Shown here: positions 16,037-23,985 of the stretch, piece by piece
How positions within the stretch are numbered: the stretch's first letter is position 1
How the letters are laid out: the number at the start of each line of letters is the position of its first letter
DNA from: Chloroflexota bacterium
Lineage (GTDB): Bacteria > Chloroflexota > Dehalococcoidia > Tepidiformales > Tepidiformaceae
Length of the DNA stretch: 64,000 nucleotides
Direction of reading: 5' to 3'
Assembly: GCA_016234445.1 (NCBI GenBank)
Contig: JACRBT010000010.1
Span: forward strand, 1-64,000
Notes under the pieces: model-generated
The model's database searches: none
The model's input: the letters and a program-made list of their open reading frames with translations, nothing else
What the model was told of the DNA's origin: nothing
Position numbers and translations under genes: made by a program

Positions 16037-17212
16037 CTACCGGTGGTACGGGTGGGTGGTGGCTGGTTGGCGGCGGCGGCGCATGATCCGCCAGCGGCGG
16101 CGGGTCCGGCGGAGGACTTCGCGGGGGAGGTCCCAGGAGTGGTCCAGGCCCCAGAGGCGCTGGAGGTAGCCGGGGAAGCCCCAGGCCTGTGTCCACGGGC
16201 GTTGGCCCCGGGCCTGGCGAAGGTAGCGGCAGAGGTCGCGGACGGCCATCCAGTGGGCGGCGGGCGCCCCGCCCTGGGCACGGTAGTCGAGCCGTTCGAG
16301 CCAGCCGTGGCGGGTTGATTCGAGCGCCCGGATCGACGCTTCCGGGATGGGCGCCGCGAAGGTCAGGTGGAGGTAGCGAAGGCTCGTCCCGAGGGCGAGC
16401 GAAAGCCGCCGGTCGCGCGCTTCCGCCACCAGCCGATCCCAGTCGAGGGTCGCGCCGTCCTGCCTGATGATCGCCAGCGCGTCGGGAATCCAGTGCAGCA
16501 CGCGTGCCGGCGCCCCGCGGGAACCGTGGATGCAGACGTGGAGGAGGAGGTCTTCGGGGCAGAGCGTGAGCGCCGTCGTCCCCTCGAGGTCGAGCGGCCG
16601 GGCCGCCTTCCAGAAGCTGTCGTCGGCGCCGGGGTAGCAGCACTCTTCGAGGGCGTGCGAATGGAGGTCGATCGCCTTGTCCGGGCCGGCCGAATAGCCG
16701 ACGCCGTGGATCACCGCGAAGGTCGCGGCGAGGTCGCCCCGGAGCCGCTGGTAGGTGTGCCAGCCGAGGCGTTCGAGGACGGCGTGGGCGCGGGCGGCGT
16801 CTTCTGTCCGCACCAGGAGGTCGACGTCGCTCATCGGCCGCAGGGCAGCGTCCCGGTAGTAGAGGAGGATGAGGGCGGCCCCCTTGAGGAGGAGGGTGTC
16901 GATGCCCTCGGCGGCGAGCGCCCGGACGGCGTCGGCGGCGTTGTGGAGGCGGAGCTGGTTCCGGTACCAGTTCTGGCGGTAGATTCCCTTGAGGCGGCCG
17001 GTCTCGGCGTCTTCGTAGCCGTGGGATTGGAGGTTCTTGTAGACGTGGGAGAGGATGGACATCGAGCGCCCGTCGACGTCGTCGAGGTCCACCTGCTTCG
17101 TCCACGCCTGCCAGGCTGTTTCCGCCTGGGGCGAAGGGCCGAGCGCCGCCTGGAGGAGCAACGCTTGCCTGGCGTCGGCCCAGCGTCCGCCAACGAACCG
17201 TGGCGGCGTCAT
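16037..17212 (-). CDS. NTP_transf_5-type nucleotidyltransferase family protein
   Basis: A 391-residue protein. The family signature is in the middle: IDTLLLKGAALILLYYRDAALRPMSDVDLLV, a nucleotidyltransferase fold with the DVD metal-binding pair, then ARAHAVLERLGW. Relatives occur in lasso-peptide and capsule-type gene clusters next to HprK-like kinases and PqqD proteins, where the reaction is not established. This is the last gene of an eight-gene operon; its ATG overlaps the preceding GT stop by 4 bases. The TAG stop lies inside a REP-like element, so the short basic tail RRRRQPATTHPYHR may be partly repeat-derived. Confidence 0.85.
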   Translation of the reverse strand: MTPPRFVGGRWADARQALLLQAALGPSPQAETAWQAWTKQVDLDDVDGRSMSILSHVYKNLQSHGYEDAETGRLKGIYRQNWYRNQLRLHNAADAVRALAAEGIDTLLLKGAALILLYYRDAALRPMSDVDLLVRTEDAARAHAVLERLGWHTYQRLRGDLAATFAVIHGVGYSAGPDKAIDLHSHALEECCYPGADDSFWKAARPLDLEGTTALTLCPEDLLLHVCIHGSRGAPARVLHWIPDALAIIRQDGATLDWDRLVAEARDRRLSLALGTSLRYLHLTFAAPIPEASIRALESTRHGWLERLDYRAQGGAPAAHWMAVRDLCRYLRQARGQRPWTQAWGFPGYLQRLWGLDHSWDLPREVLRRTRRRWRIMRRRRQPATTHPYHR

Positions 17213-17892
17213 TCCTGGCCCGCCGCCCGCCGCCGTTCGAGCGCCGCCCGGAGGACACGGGTGTAGTCCAACCGGTTGGCTGCTTCGCGGAGGCCGGTGT
17301 TCTCGTCGTGGATTCGCCGCCGGACAACCAGCGCGGGCAGGAGCGCCTCCTTGAGCCCGAGGTCTTTCGCCCGCGCGTACCAGTCGATGAACTCGCCCAT
17401 CCGGATGCCGGTGGCGAAGAGCCCCACCCGGCGCAGCGAGGCGGCCCGGATGAGCATGGCGCCGGCGATGTAGGCCGGGCCCTGCCCCTGCATCCCCGTC
17501 ACCGGGAGGCGGTCGTCGCGGAACTGCTCGGCGAGCCCGAAGACCATGTCGAGCGCGGGCTCGGTCGCGAAGGCGGCGAGTTGGGCTGCGAGCCGTCTTT
17601 CGGTCCAGAGGTCGTCCGCATCGAGGAATGCGACGAAGTCCCCGCTCGCCGCCTCGATGCCGGCGTTCCTGGCGGCGCCGATGCCGGCGTGGGGGATGCG
17701 GATGCAGCGCACGGGCGCGCCCCAGTTTTCGGCGACGGCCGCGCTCCCGTCTTCGGAGCCGTCGTCGACGACGATAACTTCGGCCACCGCCGGCGCCTGG
17801 GCGACGACGCTTTCGATCGCTGCTGCGAGGAAGCGTTCGCCGTTGTAGACGGGGATGACGACGGAGACGCGGGGGTTAGTGGCGGTCGACAT
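17209..17892 (-). CDS. Family 2 glycosyltransferase (GT-a)
   Basis: A 227-residue GT-A fold enzyme. The nucleotide-sugar half begins VSVVIPVYNGERFLAAAIESVVAQ, with VVDDGSEDGS and the metal-binding LDADDLW. The C-terminal acceptor half includes the late motif RRRIHDENTGLREA. There is no membrane segment, so it is cytosolic, probably transferring one sugar from an NDP donor. Fifth and last of five GT2 genes in the operon; its ATG shares a base with the preceding stop. Donor and acceptor are unknown. Confidence 0.9.
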   Translation of the reverse strand: MSTATNPRVSVVIPVYNGERFLAAAIESVVAQAPAVAEVIVVDDGSEDGSAAVAENWGAPVRCIRIPHAGIGAARNAGIEAASGDFVAFLDADDLWTERRLAAQLAAFATEPALDMVFGLAEQFRDDRLPVTGMQGQGPAYIAGAMLIRAASLRRVGLFATGIRMGEFIDWYARAKDLGLKEALLPALVVRRRIHDENTGLREAANRLDYTRVLRAALERRRAAGQE

Positions 17893-18590
17893 CAGGCCTG
17901 TCCCGCCCGGCCAGGTTCCCGCGCGCGGGCCACGGCGCCCCGCAAGGCCTGGAACATCGCCCCCCGGGCTTCAGTCACCTTGCCGCTGACGTTCCCGTCG
18001 TGGATGCGTCGCAGGAGGATGACTTCCGGGACGGCCATCGGCCGCACACCCCGGGCGTTGGCACGGGTCACCCACTCAATGTCCTCCGAGATCCGGAAGT
18101 CCGGGTTGAAGAGCCCGACGGAGTCGAAGACCTCCCGGCGGACGAGCCAGGCGCTCGGAATCGGGCTCGGCGCTTCGGCGCCCATGGCTTCTGCCCGGAA
18201 CCAGGGCGGGATCTCCGCGCCGGGTTCGAGCATGGCCCGGTGGCGGCCGACGGCGTACCCGGCCCCGGGGTTGGCCGCGAGGGCGGCGACCTGCAGTTCG
18301 AGCTTGTCGGGCAGCCAGACGTCGTCCTGGTCGAGCAATGCGATGTGCGTGCCGGTTGCCGCGATGATGCCGGCGTTCCGGGCGGCGGAAACGCCCCGGT
18401 TGTCCTGGCGGAGGTAGCGGACCCCGCGGAAGCGGCGCACCACGGCGTCGCCGTCGTCGGTGGAGCCGTCGTCCACGACGATCGTTTCCAGGGGGCGAAG
18501 CGTCTGCCAGCAGACGCTTTCCAGCGCCTCGGCGATGAACCGGGCGCCGTTGAAGAGGGGGATAACGACGGAGACGCGGGGGTCAGTCAC
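17892..18590 (-). CDS. Family 2 glycosyltransferase (GT-b)
   Basis: I start this gene at GTG 18590 (VTDPRVSVVIPLFNG), giving 232 residues and an 8-base overlap with the preceding gene; the track ATG at 18665 adds residues not shared with its paralogues. GT2 motifs are VVDDGSTDDGD and LLDQDDVW, where the metal motif is DQDD instead of DADD. The tail motif is LLRRIHDGNVSGKVTEARGAMF. It is cytosolic, with unknown donor and acceptor. It differs more from the two following paralogues than they do from each other. Confidence 0.88.
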   Translation of the reverse strand: MTDPRVSVVIPLFNGARFIAEALESVCWQTLRPLETIVVDDGSTDDGDAVVRRFRGVRYLRQDNRGVSAARNAGIIAATGTHIALLDQDDVWLPDKLELQVAALAANPGAGYAVGRHRAMLEPGAEIPPWFRAEAMGAEAPSPIPSAWLVRREVFDSVGLFNPDFRISEDIEWVTRANARGVRPMAVPEVILLRRIHDGNVSGKVTEARGAMFQALRGAVARAREPGRAGQA

Positions 18591-19284
18591 TGGCCGCTGC
18601 CCGCCCGCCGGGGCGCTCGATGCCGCTGCGGAGGGCCCTGAACACCGCCCGCTGGCAGGCCTCACTGGCGAGGCTGAGGTTTTCCCCGTGGAAGCGCCGA
18701 AGGACCATCACCTCCGGGACGATGCCATAGGAGATGCCTGCGCGGCGTGCCCGGAAGAGCCATTCCACGTCTTCAGCATAGCGGTAGGACTCGTCGAAGA
18801 GGCCCACGGCCTGAAATGCCTCCCGGCGCACGACCCAGGTGCTCGGGAGCTGGGTCATCGACGGCTTCCCGACCGCCTCGGGCCGGAACACCGGCGGCGG
18901 CGGGGAGCCGTCCTCCACGAACTCGAGGCTGAGCGTGGTGGTGTACTCGAAGCCGGGGGCGGCCCCCATCCACTCCACCTGGCGGGCGAGCTTGTCGGGC
19001 GTCCAGATGTCGTCGGCGTCGAGCAGGGCGACGAGTTGGCCGAGCGCTGCCCGGATGCCGGTGTTGCGCGCTCCAGCCAGTCCCCGGTTTTCCTGCTGGA
19101 TGCAGGTGACGCCTGCCGCCGCCCGGGCGATCGCGGCGCTCCCATCGGTCGAGCCGTCGTCGACGACGATGACTTCGAACTTGCGGTAGGTCTGCCAGCA
19201 AACGCTTTCGATGGCTTCGCCGAGGAAACGTTCACCGTTGTAGACGGGGATGACGACGGAGACGAGGGGCTCACTGCGGGCCAT
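18583..19284 (-). CDS. Family 2 glycosyltransferase (GT-c)
   Basis: A 233-residue GT2 enzyme: MARSEPLVSVVIPVYNGERF, VVDDGSTDGSAAI, LLDADDIWTPDKLARQ, and the tail VLRRFHGENLSLASEACQ. The first 40-odd residues are nearly identical, also at DNA level, to the next paralogue (19271-19984), whereas the acceptor half is diverged. The start codon overlaps the preceding stop by 14 bases. The duplicated 5' segment suggests recent duplication or gene conversion within the array. Confidence 0.9.
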   Translation of the reverse strand: MARSEPLVSVVIPVYNGERFLGEAIESVCWQTYRKFEVIVVDDGSTDGSAAIARAAAGVTCIQQENRGLAGARNTGIRAALGQLVALLDADDIWTPDKLARQVEWMGAAPGFEYTTTLSLEFVEDGSPPPPVFRPEAVGKPSMTQLPSTWVVRREAFQAVGLFDESYRYAEDVEWLFRARRAGISYGIVPEVMVLRRFHGENLSLASEACQRAVFRALRSGIERPGGRAAASD

Positions 19285-19984
19285 CGGTCACCTGCCCTTC
19301 CCGCCGGCGGGCATCGGCCCGGTGGGCAGCCTGGCGAAGCAAGCCGAGGACGGGCCGGGGGTTCGCCGCGGCCTTCGCCGCAAGGTTTGCGTCGTGGAGG
19401 CGCTTCAAGACCAGGACTTCCCCGGCTACCCGGGACGGCACCTCTCGGGAGCGGGCGCGCGAGATCCAGTCGAGGTCCTCGCCGTAGACGAGTGCCTCGT
19501 CGAACGGCCCGACGCACTCGAAGGTTTCGCGACGCATCAGCCAGGAGCTGGGGGTCCAGCCCGGGTGCTCGTCGGCCAGGAGGCCGGGGCGAATCCACGC
19601 CGGCCACGCGCCGTCGGCGAAGAAGCGGTGCAGGCCCACGACGAGCGCTGGCGCGCCCTCGTGCTCGAGCGATTCAACCTGGACCGCCAGTTTGTCCGGC
19701 GTCCAGAGGTCGTCGGCGTCGAGGAATGCGAGGAGGGCGCCCCGCGCCGCGGCCACCCCCGCGTTCCGGGCGGCGGAGACACCCCGGTGGGGCTGTTGCA
19801 GGCGCCGGACCGAGGGCCAGCCTTCGACCACGTCCCGGGTGGCGTCCGTCGAACCGTCGTCGACGACGATGACTTCGAACTTGCGGTAGGTCTGCCAGCA
19901 AACGCTTTCGAGGGCCTCGCCGAGGAAACGTTCGCCGTTGTACACGGGGATGACGACGGAGACGAGCGGCTCACTGCGGGCCAT
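19271..19984 (-). CDS. Family 2 glycosyltransferase (GT-d)
   Basis: A 237-residue GT2 enzyme with the same N-terminus as GT-c (MARSEPLVSVVIPVYNGERF). It then has VVDDGSTDATRDVVEG and FLDADDLWTPDKLAVQ. The tail VLKRLHDANLAAKAAANPRP carries the (R)-(I/L)-H-(D/G)-x-N motif present in all five. Its C-terminus REGQVTDGPQ resembles the C-terminus of GT-e (REGQVPDGPQ), so the repeated unit spans the gene junctions. It overlaps the preceding gene by 14 bases. Donor and acceptor are unknown. Confidence 0.9.
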   Translation of the reverse strand: MARSEPLVSVVIPVYNGERFLGEALESVCWQTYRKFEVIVVDDGSTDATRDVVEGWPSVRRLQQPHRGVSAARNAGVAAARGALLAFLDADDLWTPDKLAVQVESLEHEGAPALVVGLHRFFADGAWPAWIRPGLLADEHPGWTPSSWLMRRETFECVGPFDEALVYGEDLDWISRARSREVPSRVAGEVLVLKRLHDANLAAKAAANPRPVLGLLRQAAHRADARRREGQVTDGPQ

Positions 19985-20675
19985 CGGGCACCTGCCCCTC
20001 TCGCCGCCGCGCCAGCGCGCCGCGCAGCGCCCGGAAGAGGTAGGGCTTCGCCGCGGCGCCGTCGAGGCTCACGTTCGTGCCGTGGATCCGGCGGAGGAGC
20101 AACACCTCTTCGACGAGGAACCGCTGGACGCCGCGCGCTTCTGCCCGGTTCATCCAGTCCAGGTCCTCCCACCAGCGGTAGGTTTCGTCGAAGGGGCCTG
20201 TACGGTCGAAGGCGGCCCGCGTGAACATCCAGGTGCTCGGCACGGGGACGGCCGAGATCTCTCCCCGAGGCGCGCCGCCCTCCCACTCCTTCGGCAGGAC
20301 CACCCCATCTTCCACGAATTCCCGGTGGAGCGTTGTCGCGAAGCCGCACTCGGGGCGCGCGAGCATCGCCGCCACGTGGGTCTCCAGCTTGTCGGGCGTC
20401 CAGAGGTCGTCGCCGTCGAGCAGTGCCAGGAGGTCTCCGCGGGCTGCGGCGATGGCGGTGTTGCGGGCGGCCGCCGGGCCTCGCTTCTCCGTGCGGATGA
20501 CCCGGAGGCAGGGCTGCCGCCGGAGGATCTCCGGGGTCTCGTCGGTGGAGCCGTCGTCGACGACGACGATCTCCCAGTCCCGGTACGTCTGCCAGTAGAC
20601 GCTTTCCAGGGTCTCGCCGATGAGCCCGGCGCCGTTGTGGACGGGGATGATCACGCTGACGAGAGGGGGGCTCAC
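19971..20675 (-). CDS. Family 2 glycosyltransferase (GT-e)
   Basis: GTG 20675 (VSPPLVSVIIPVHNG) is chosen. It overlaps the kinase stop as GTGA, and the track ORF upstream is the kinase gene in another frame. The 234-residue product has VVDDGSTDETPEIL, LLDGDDLWTPDKLE (DGDD variant) and LLLRRIHGTNVSLDGAAAK. It is the first of the five GT2 genes in transcription order and directly follows the HprK-like kinase gene. It is cytosolic and of unknown specificity. Confidence 0.88.
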   Translation of the reverse strand: MSPPLVSVIIPVHNGAGLIGETLESVYWQTYRDWEIVVVDDGSTDETPEILRRQPCLRVIRTEKRGPAAARNTAIAAARGDLLALLDGDDLWTPDKLETHVAAMLARPECGFATTLHREFVEDGVVLPKEWEGGAPRGEISAVPVPSTWMFTRAAFDRTGPFDETYRWWEDLDWMNRAEARGVQRFLVEEVLLLRRIHGTNVSLDGAAAKPYLFRALRGALARRREGQVPDGPQ

Positions 20676-21814
20676 GGCGTGACTCCACCGGGGAGTCCGG
20701 CGAGGAGGGCGTCGATCAGGCCGGGCACGAGCCTGGCGCCGCCGAGTTCCATCCGGTAGCAGGGGAGTTCCCGCGCCAACCGGGCGAGCGTTCCGAGGGC
20801 GCCGTTGTTCGGCCCCGGCATCTGAAGGATGGAACTGGGAGCGAGGGCGGCGAAGACTTCCGCGGGGGAAACACGGTGGAGGCTCGGCGCCGCCGCGCCT
20901 GTCACCCGCGGGGCGACCAGCGCCCGGAGGGGCATCCCTTTCGCCAGCTGCGGGGCGTAGCGAGGGTGAAGGAGGTAGACGGCCTTGTTGAACTCGATCC
21001 GGGCCGGGTCGAAGTCTAGCGTGACGGGTGCCGTGCCGGCAGCGAGCTGAGCGGCGTCGACCTTGGCGGAGCTGTAGAGGCTGTGGACGTACGGCGGCCC
21101 CTCTGCGTCCAGGGCGCAGTAGTCCTCGCCCACGAAGTCCATGCCTGCCTCCAGGCACGCCACCGACGAGGTCGACTTGCCCGACCCGCCGGGGCCGACG
21201 AGGAGGACTCCCCCGCCGGCCCGGCCGACGGCGGCCGCGTGGACAAACTGCCGCCCGTGGGCGCCGAGCCACCAGTTAAAGACGGCCCGCAGGGGGCCTG
21301 CCCACCCGAAGAACTTGAGGTCGCGGCCATCGGCAAACGTCACGGCGTCGGGGATCCAGTAGCCGCCGGTCGCGCCCTCGCTGTCGACGATGCTGAGCCC
21401 GAAGTCCGGGCGCCGGAAGGTCGCGTACACCGGGCCGGACTGGAGGTGGCCCTGCTTCCCGGCGTAGTAATAGTCCTCGATCGGGCCGACGCCGGGGCTG
21501 AGGTCCACGCCGGTCGAAGCCGAATCCCAGATGCAGACGGTGAGGGCGGGAGACGGGCAGGGGGGAGCGGCCAGGTGGGCCAGGGCGCCGGTGATCATGG
21601 GGACCATGGCCGGGCCAGCGAAACGCAATCGCACGGGATAGCCGGCGACGAGGAAGTGCCGGTCGACGGCGCCGGCCACGCGTTCGGCCCGGTCGAAGCA
21701 GTCCAGGAACGCCGCCAGCCTGTCTCGACCGGCGTCCCCGGCGCCCGGCTCCGCTGCCGACGCTGGAGTTGCGGCCGCGTCCACCTTCAGGCTCCCGGCA
21801 GGGCGCTCGGCCAT
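20672..21814 (-). CDS. HprK-like serine kinase family protein
   Basis: A 380-residue protein. The P-loop GPGGSGKSTSSVACLEAG (about residues 207-224) is followed by GEDYCALD, which matches the C-terminal kinase fold of HPr kinase/phosphorylase. Just before it comes QFVHAAAVGRAGGGVLLV, typical of the HprK-related group. The N-terminal 190 residues are a separate family-specific region, not the HprK N-terminal domain. Relatives phosphorylate peptides in some lasso clusters (PadeK-like). No phosphotransferase (HPr) gene is near. The gene overlaps the PqqD gene by 28 bases, indicating tight coupling; a protein or peptide substrate is likely but unproven. Confidence 0.85.
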   Translation of the reverse strand: MAERPAGSLKVDAAATPASAAEPGAGDAGRDRLAAFLDCFDRAERVAGAVDRHFLVAGYPVRLRFAGPAMVPMITGALAHLAAPPCPSPALTVCIWDSASTGVDLSPGVGPIEDYYYAGKQGHLQSGPVYATFRRPDFGLSIVDSEGATGGYWIPDAVTFADGRDLKFFGWAGPLRAVFNWWLGAHGRQFVHAAAVGRAGGGVLLVGPGGSGKSTSSVACLEAGMDFVGEDYCALDAEGPPYVHSLYSSAKVDAAQLAAGTAPVTLDFDPARIEFNKAVYLLHPRYAPQLAKGMPLRALVAPRVTGAAAPSLHRVSPAEVFAALAPSSILQMPGPNNGALGTLARLARELPCYRMELGGARLVPGLIDALLAGLPGGVTP

Positions 21815-22218
21815 CCCGTGTCGTCGACTTCGTGGATGGGGTCGAGGAGAAGGAGGTCCTGCATGTCGGTGTACTTCTGGAGGACAGGGGCGGTGAACGC
21901 CGCCGGCAGGGACACGCCCGCGGGGGCGGCGGTGGAGGGCTCGGCGCCGCTGTCGCCGACGGCGAGGCCCTCTTCGACCAGCTCGGCAAGGAATGCGTGG
22001 ACGCTTTCGCCCGCGGCGGCCGCGGGGTACCGGGCGGTGATGGCGTTGACGATGGCAGCGACGCCCGCGCCCTCGGCCAGGAGCGTCCAGATGGCGTCAC
22101 CGACGCCGGTAGCGCTGTAGTAGGCGCCAGTCTCGAGGTTCACGATGAGGGCTTCCCCGTCCACGCTCTCGCCGATGACGTGCGGGGCGTTCACTCTGAG
22201 GCGCGGGGGGATGTCCAT
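21787..22218 (-). CDS. PqqD-family (RRE-type) protein with a distinct C-terminal tail
   Basis: ATG 22218 (MDIPPRLRVNAPHVIGESVDG) is chosen, with GGAGGA upstream; the track start reaches into the rpsF promoter region. Residues 1-95 form a PqqD/RRE domain: GEALIVNLETGAYYSATGVGDAIWTLL and AFLAELVEEGL. A roughly 48-residue extension follows, ending KYTDMQDLLLLDPIHEVD and DTGWPSALPGA. RRE domains bind leader peptides for RiPP enzymes, but no precursor, radical SAM or transglutaminase gene is adjacent. It is the first gene of the eight-gene operon and probably presents a peptide to the kinase or glycosyltransferases (inference). Confidence 0.85.
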   Translation of the reverse strand: MDIPPRLRVNAPHVIGESVDGEALIVNLETGAYYSATGVGDAIWTLLAEGAGVAAIVNAITARYPAAAAGESVHAFLAELVEEGLAVGDSGAEPSTAAPAGVSLPAAFTAPVLQKYTDMQDLLLLDPIHEVDDTGWPSALPGA

Positions 22219-22401
22219 CGGGTTCCGTCCTCCGGCCCCAATCCTAGCCGAACTGCCGGCTTCGAGGTACGCGCGGCGCCGGCCCGGCGAACCGCTTGGC
22301 GAGATTGAGCGGAATCCGATGCGGTGATACGGTGAACCTTCGTGCCGGGAGCACGGCTCGCCTTGCGCGGGCAAACCCAACGCCCGGCCGCATGGAGACC
22401 C

Positions 22402-23019
22402 ATGCCCTCTCGCGAATACGAACTTACCGCAGTCTATGACCTGGCGGTCGCCGAAGCCGGCGGCCCCGACGCCAGCGTCGCCGCCCTCACCGCACACGTC
22501 GAAGCGCGCGGTGGCAAGGTCATCCGCGTCGACCACTGGGGCCGCCGGCGGATGGCCTATCCCATCGGCCGCGCGATCGACGCCGACTACATCGTCTCCC
22601 GGATCGAGATCGACCCCGTGAGCGTGAGCCCGCTCGAAGCGACGCTCCGGATCGACGAGAAGGTCCTTCGCCACCTCGTGGTCCGCGCGGACGAACTGCC
22701 CGTGCCGCCGCCGCCGCGCGAACCGCGCCAGGCCCCGGTGGTTGCGGCGCCCGTCGCCGAAGCGCCCGCCGTCGTCGAAGCGGCGCCCGTGGCCGAAGCC
22801 CCGGCCGAGACTCCCGCCGCCGTCGAAGAAGCTGCCGTGGCCGAAGCCCCGGCGGAAGCCCCGGCGGTTGTCGACGAGGCCGCCGTGGCCGAAGCTCCCG
22901 CGACTGTCGAAGAGGCGCCTGTTGTCGAAGCCCCGGCCGCGTCAACAGGTGACGCGGAAGAATCCGTCGCGGAAGCCTCCGGCGGTGATACCATTGCCGC
23001 CGAAGAACCGGGCGCCTGA
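22402..23019 (+). CDS. rpsF: Ribosomal protein S6 with a long Ala/Glu/Pro C-terminal extension
   Basis: The ATG at 22402 (MPSREYELTAVYDL), with GGAG upstream, gives 205 residues. Residues 1-95 are S6: ARGGKVIRVDHWGRRRMAYPIGRAIDADYIV. The rest, about 110 residues, is a low-complexity tail built on VAEAPA/VVEAAP repeats ending AEEPGA, roughly doubling the usual S6 length. S6 binds S18 and 16S rRNA in the small-subunit platform. It is the first gene of the rpsF-ssb-rpsR operon, with the classical order preserved. Confidence 0.95.
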   Translation: MPSREYELTAVYDLAVAEAGGPDASVAALTAHVEARGGKVIRVDHWGRRRMAYPIGRAIDADYIVSRIEIDPVSVSPLEATLRIDEKVLRHLVVRADELPVPPPPREPRQAPVVAAPVAEAPAVVEAAPVAEAPAETPAAVEEAAVAEAPAEAPAVVDEAAVAEAPATVEEAPVVEAPAASTGDAEESVAEASGGDTIAAEEPGA

Positions 23020-23037
23020 GCCCGAGGGAGGCCCACC

Positions 23038-23508
23038 ATGGCGAGCCTGAACAAGGTCATGCTCATCGGCAACACCGGCAAGGATGCCGAACTCCGCTAC
23101 ACGGCGAACGGCAACCCCCAGTCGTCGTTCAGCCTGGCCGTCAATTACCGGAGGAAGGGCACATCGGGCGACTGGGAGGATGCCACGGAGTGGTTCAACA
23201 TCATCCTCTTCGGACCCCAGGCCGAGCGGGTCAGCCAGTACATCGTCAAGGGCAAGTCCCTCTACGTCGAAGGGCGGCTCCAAACCCGCACCTGGGACGA
23301 CGACCAGGGGCAGAAGCACTACCGCACCGAGGTGATCGCCAGCAACGTTGAGTTGCTCGGCAGCCGCGATGGCCAGGGCGGCGGTGGTGGCGGCGGCGAT
23401 TGGGGCGACGGTTCGGCGAGCTTCGGCCGGGGCCAGGGCAACCGTGGCGGGCAGGCCCGCGGCGGCGCTCCCGCTCCCTCCGACGTCGACGACCTGCCCT
23501 TCGAATAG
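23038..23508 (+). CDS. ssb: Single-stranded DNA-binding protein
   Basis: A 156-residue SSB. The OB fold begins [21 protein letters not shown], continues [10 protein letters not shown] and EWFNIILFG, and ends near residue 105 ([15 protein letters not shown]). A Gly-rich linker precedes the acidic tip DVDDLPFE, which recruits partner proteins. It lies 18 bases after rpsF, with GAGGG upstream of the ATG. It protects single-stranded DNA in replication and repair. Confidence 0.97.
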   Translation: MASLNKVMLIGNTGKDAELRYTANGNPQSSFSLAVNYRRKGTSGDWEDATEWFNIILFGPQAERVSQYIVKGKSLYVEGRLQTRTWDDDQGQKHYRTEVIASNVELLGSRDGQGGGGGGGDWGDGSASFGRGQGNRGGQARGGAPAPSDVDDLPFE

Positions 23509-23606
23509 CAGCACTCTCGCGCATTCGCCGAGAACCAGCCCGCCGTGCCAGTCACGGCACCACCCGGTGCGCCAACGCGCACAATCCCATCGGGAAGGAA
23601 TCAACC

Positions 23607-23957
23607 ATGAGCTCTGAAGAACGATCTGCCCCTGAGCGGTCCGAAGGCGGCGACCGCCGCGACGACCGTCGTGACGACCGGCCCCAGCGCCCGAGCGGTC
23701 CTCGCCGCTTTGGCAGCCGCCGGAAAGTGTGCCGTTTCTGCGCCGACCACATCCGGGGCGTGGACTACAAGGACATCGGCCGCCTCCGCATCTACATCAG
23801 CGACCGCGGCAAGATTGAGCCGCGCCGCAAGACCGGGGCCTGCCAGCGCCATCAGCGGCTGGTCGCGACGGCGGTGAAGCGTGCCCGCCATCTCGCTCTT
23901 CTGCCCTACACCCTCGGCCACATCCGCGACACGGGCGTCTTCCCCATCCGCGGATAG
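23607..23957 (+). CDS. rpsR: Ribosomal protein S18, zinc-ribbon type
   Basis: The ATG at 23607 ([20 protein letters not shown]), with GGAAGGA upstream, gives 116 residues; the track ORF starts too early. An Arg/Asp-rich N-terminal arm of about 37 residues precedes the S18 core [20 protein letters not shown], which keeps a CxxC pair and a later Cys (GACQRHQR): the zinc-binding (C+) form. S18 pairs with S6 on the 30S platform. rplI, often next, is absent here and is replaced by a PpiC gene. Confidence 0.96.
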   Translation: MSSEERSAPERSEGGDRRDDRRDDRPQRPSGPRRFGSRRKVCRFCADHIRGVDYKDIGRLRIYISDRGKIEPRRKTGACQRHQRLVATAVKRARHLALLPYTLGHIRDTGVFPIRG

Positions 23958-23985
23958 TCCCGGGACTCCCGGGCAGAGGTAAAGC

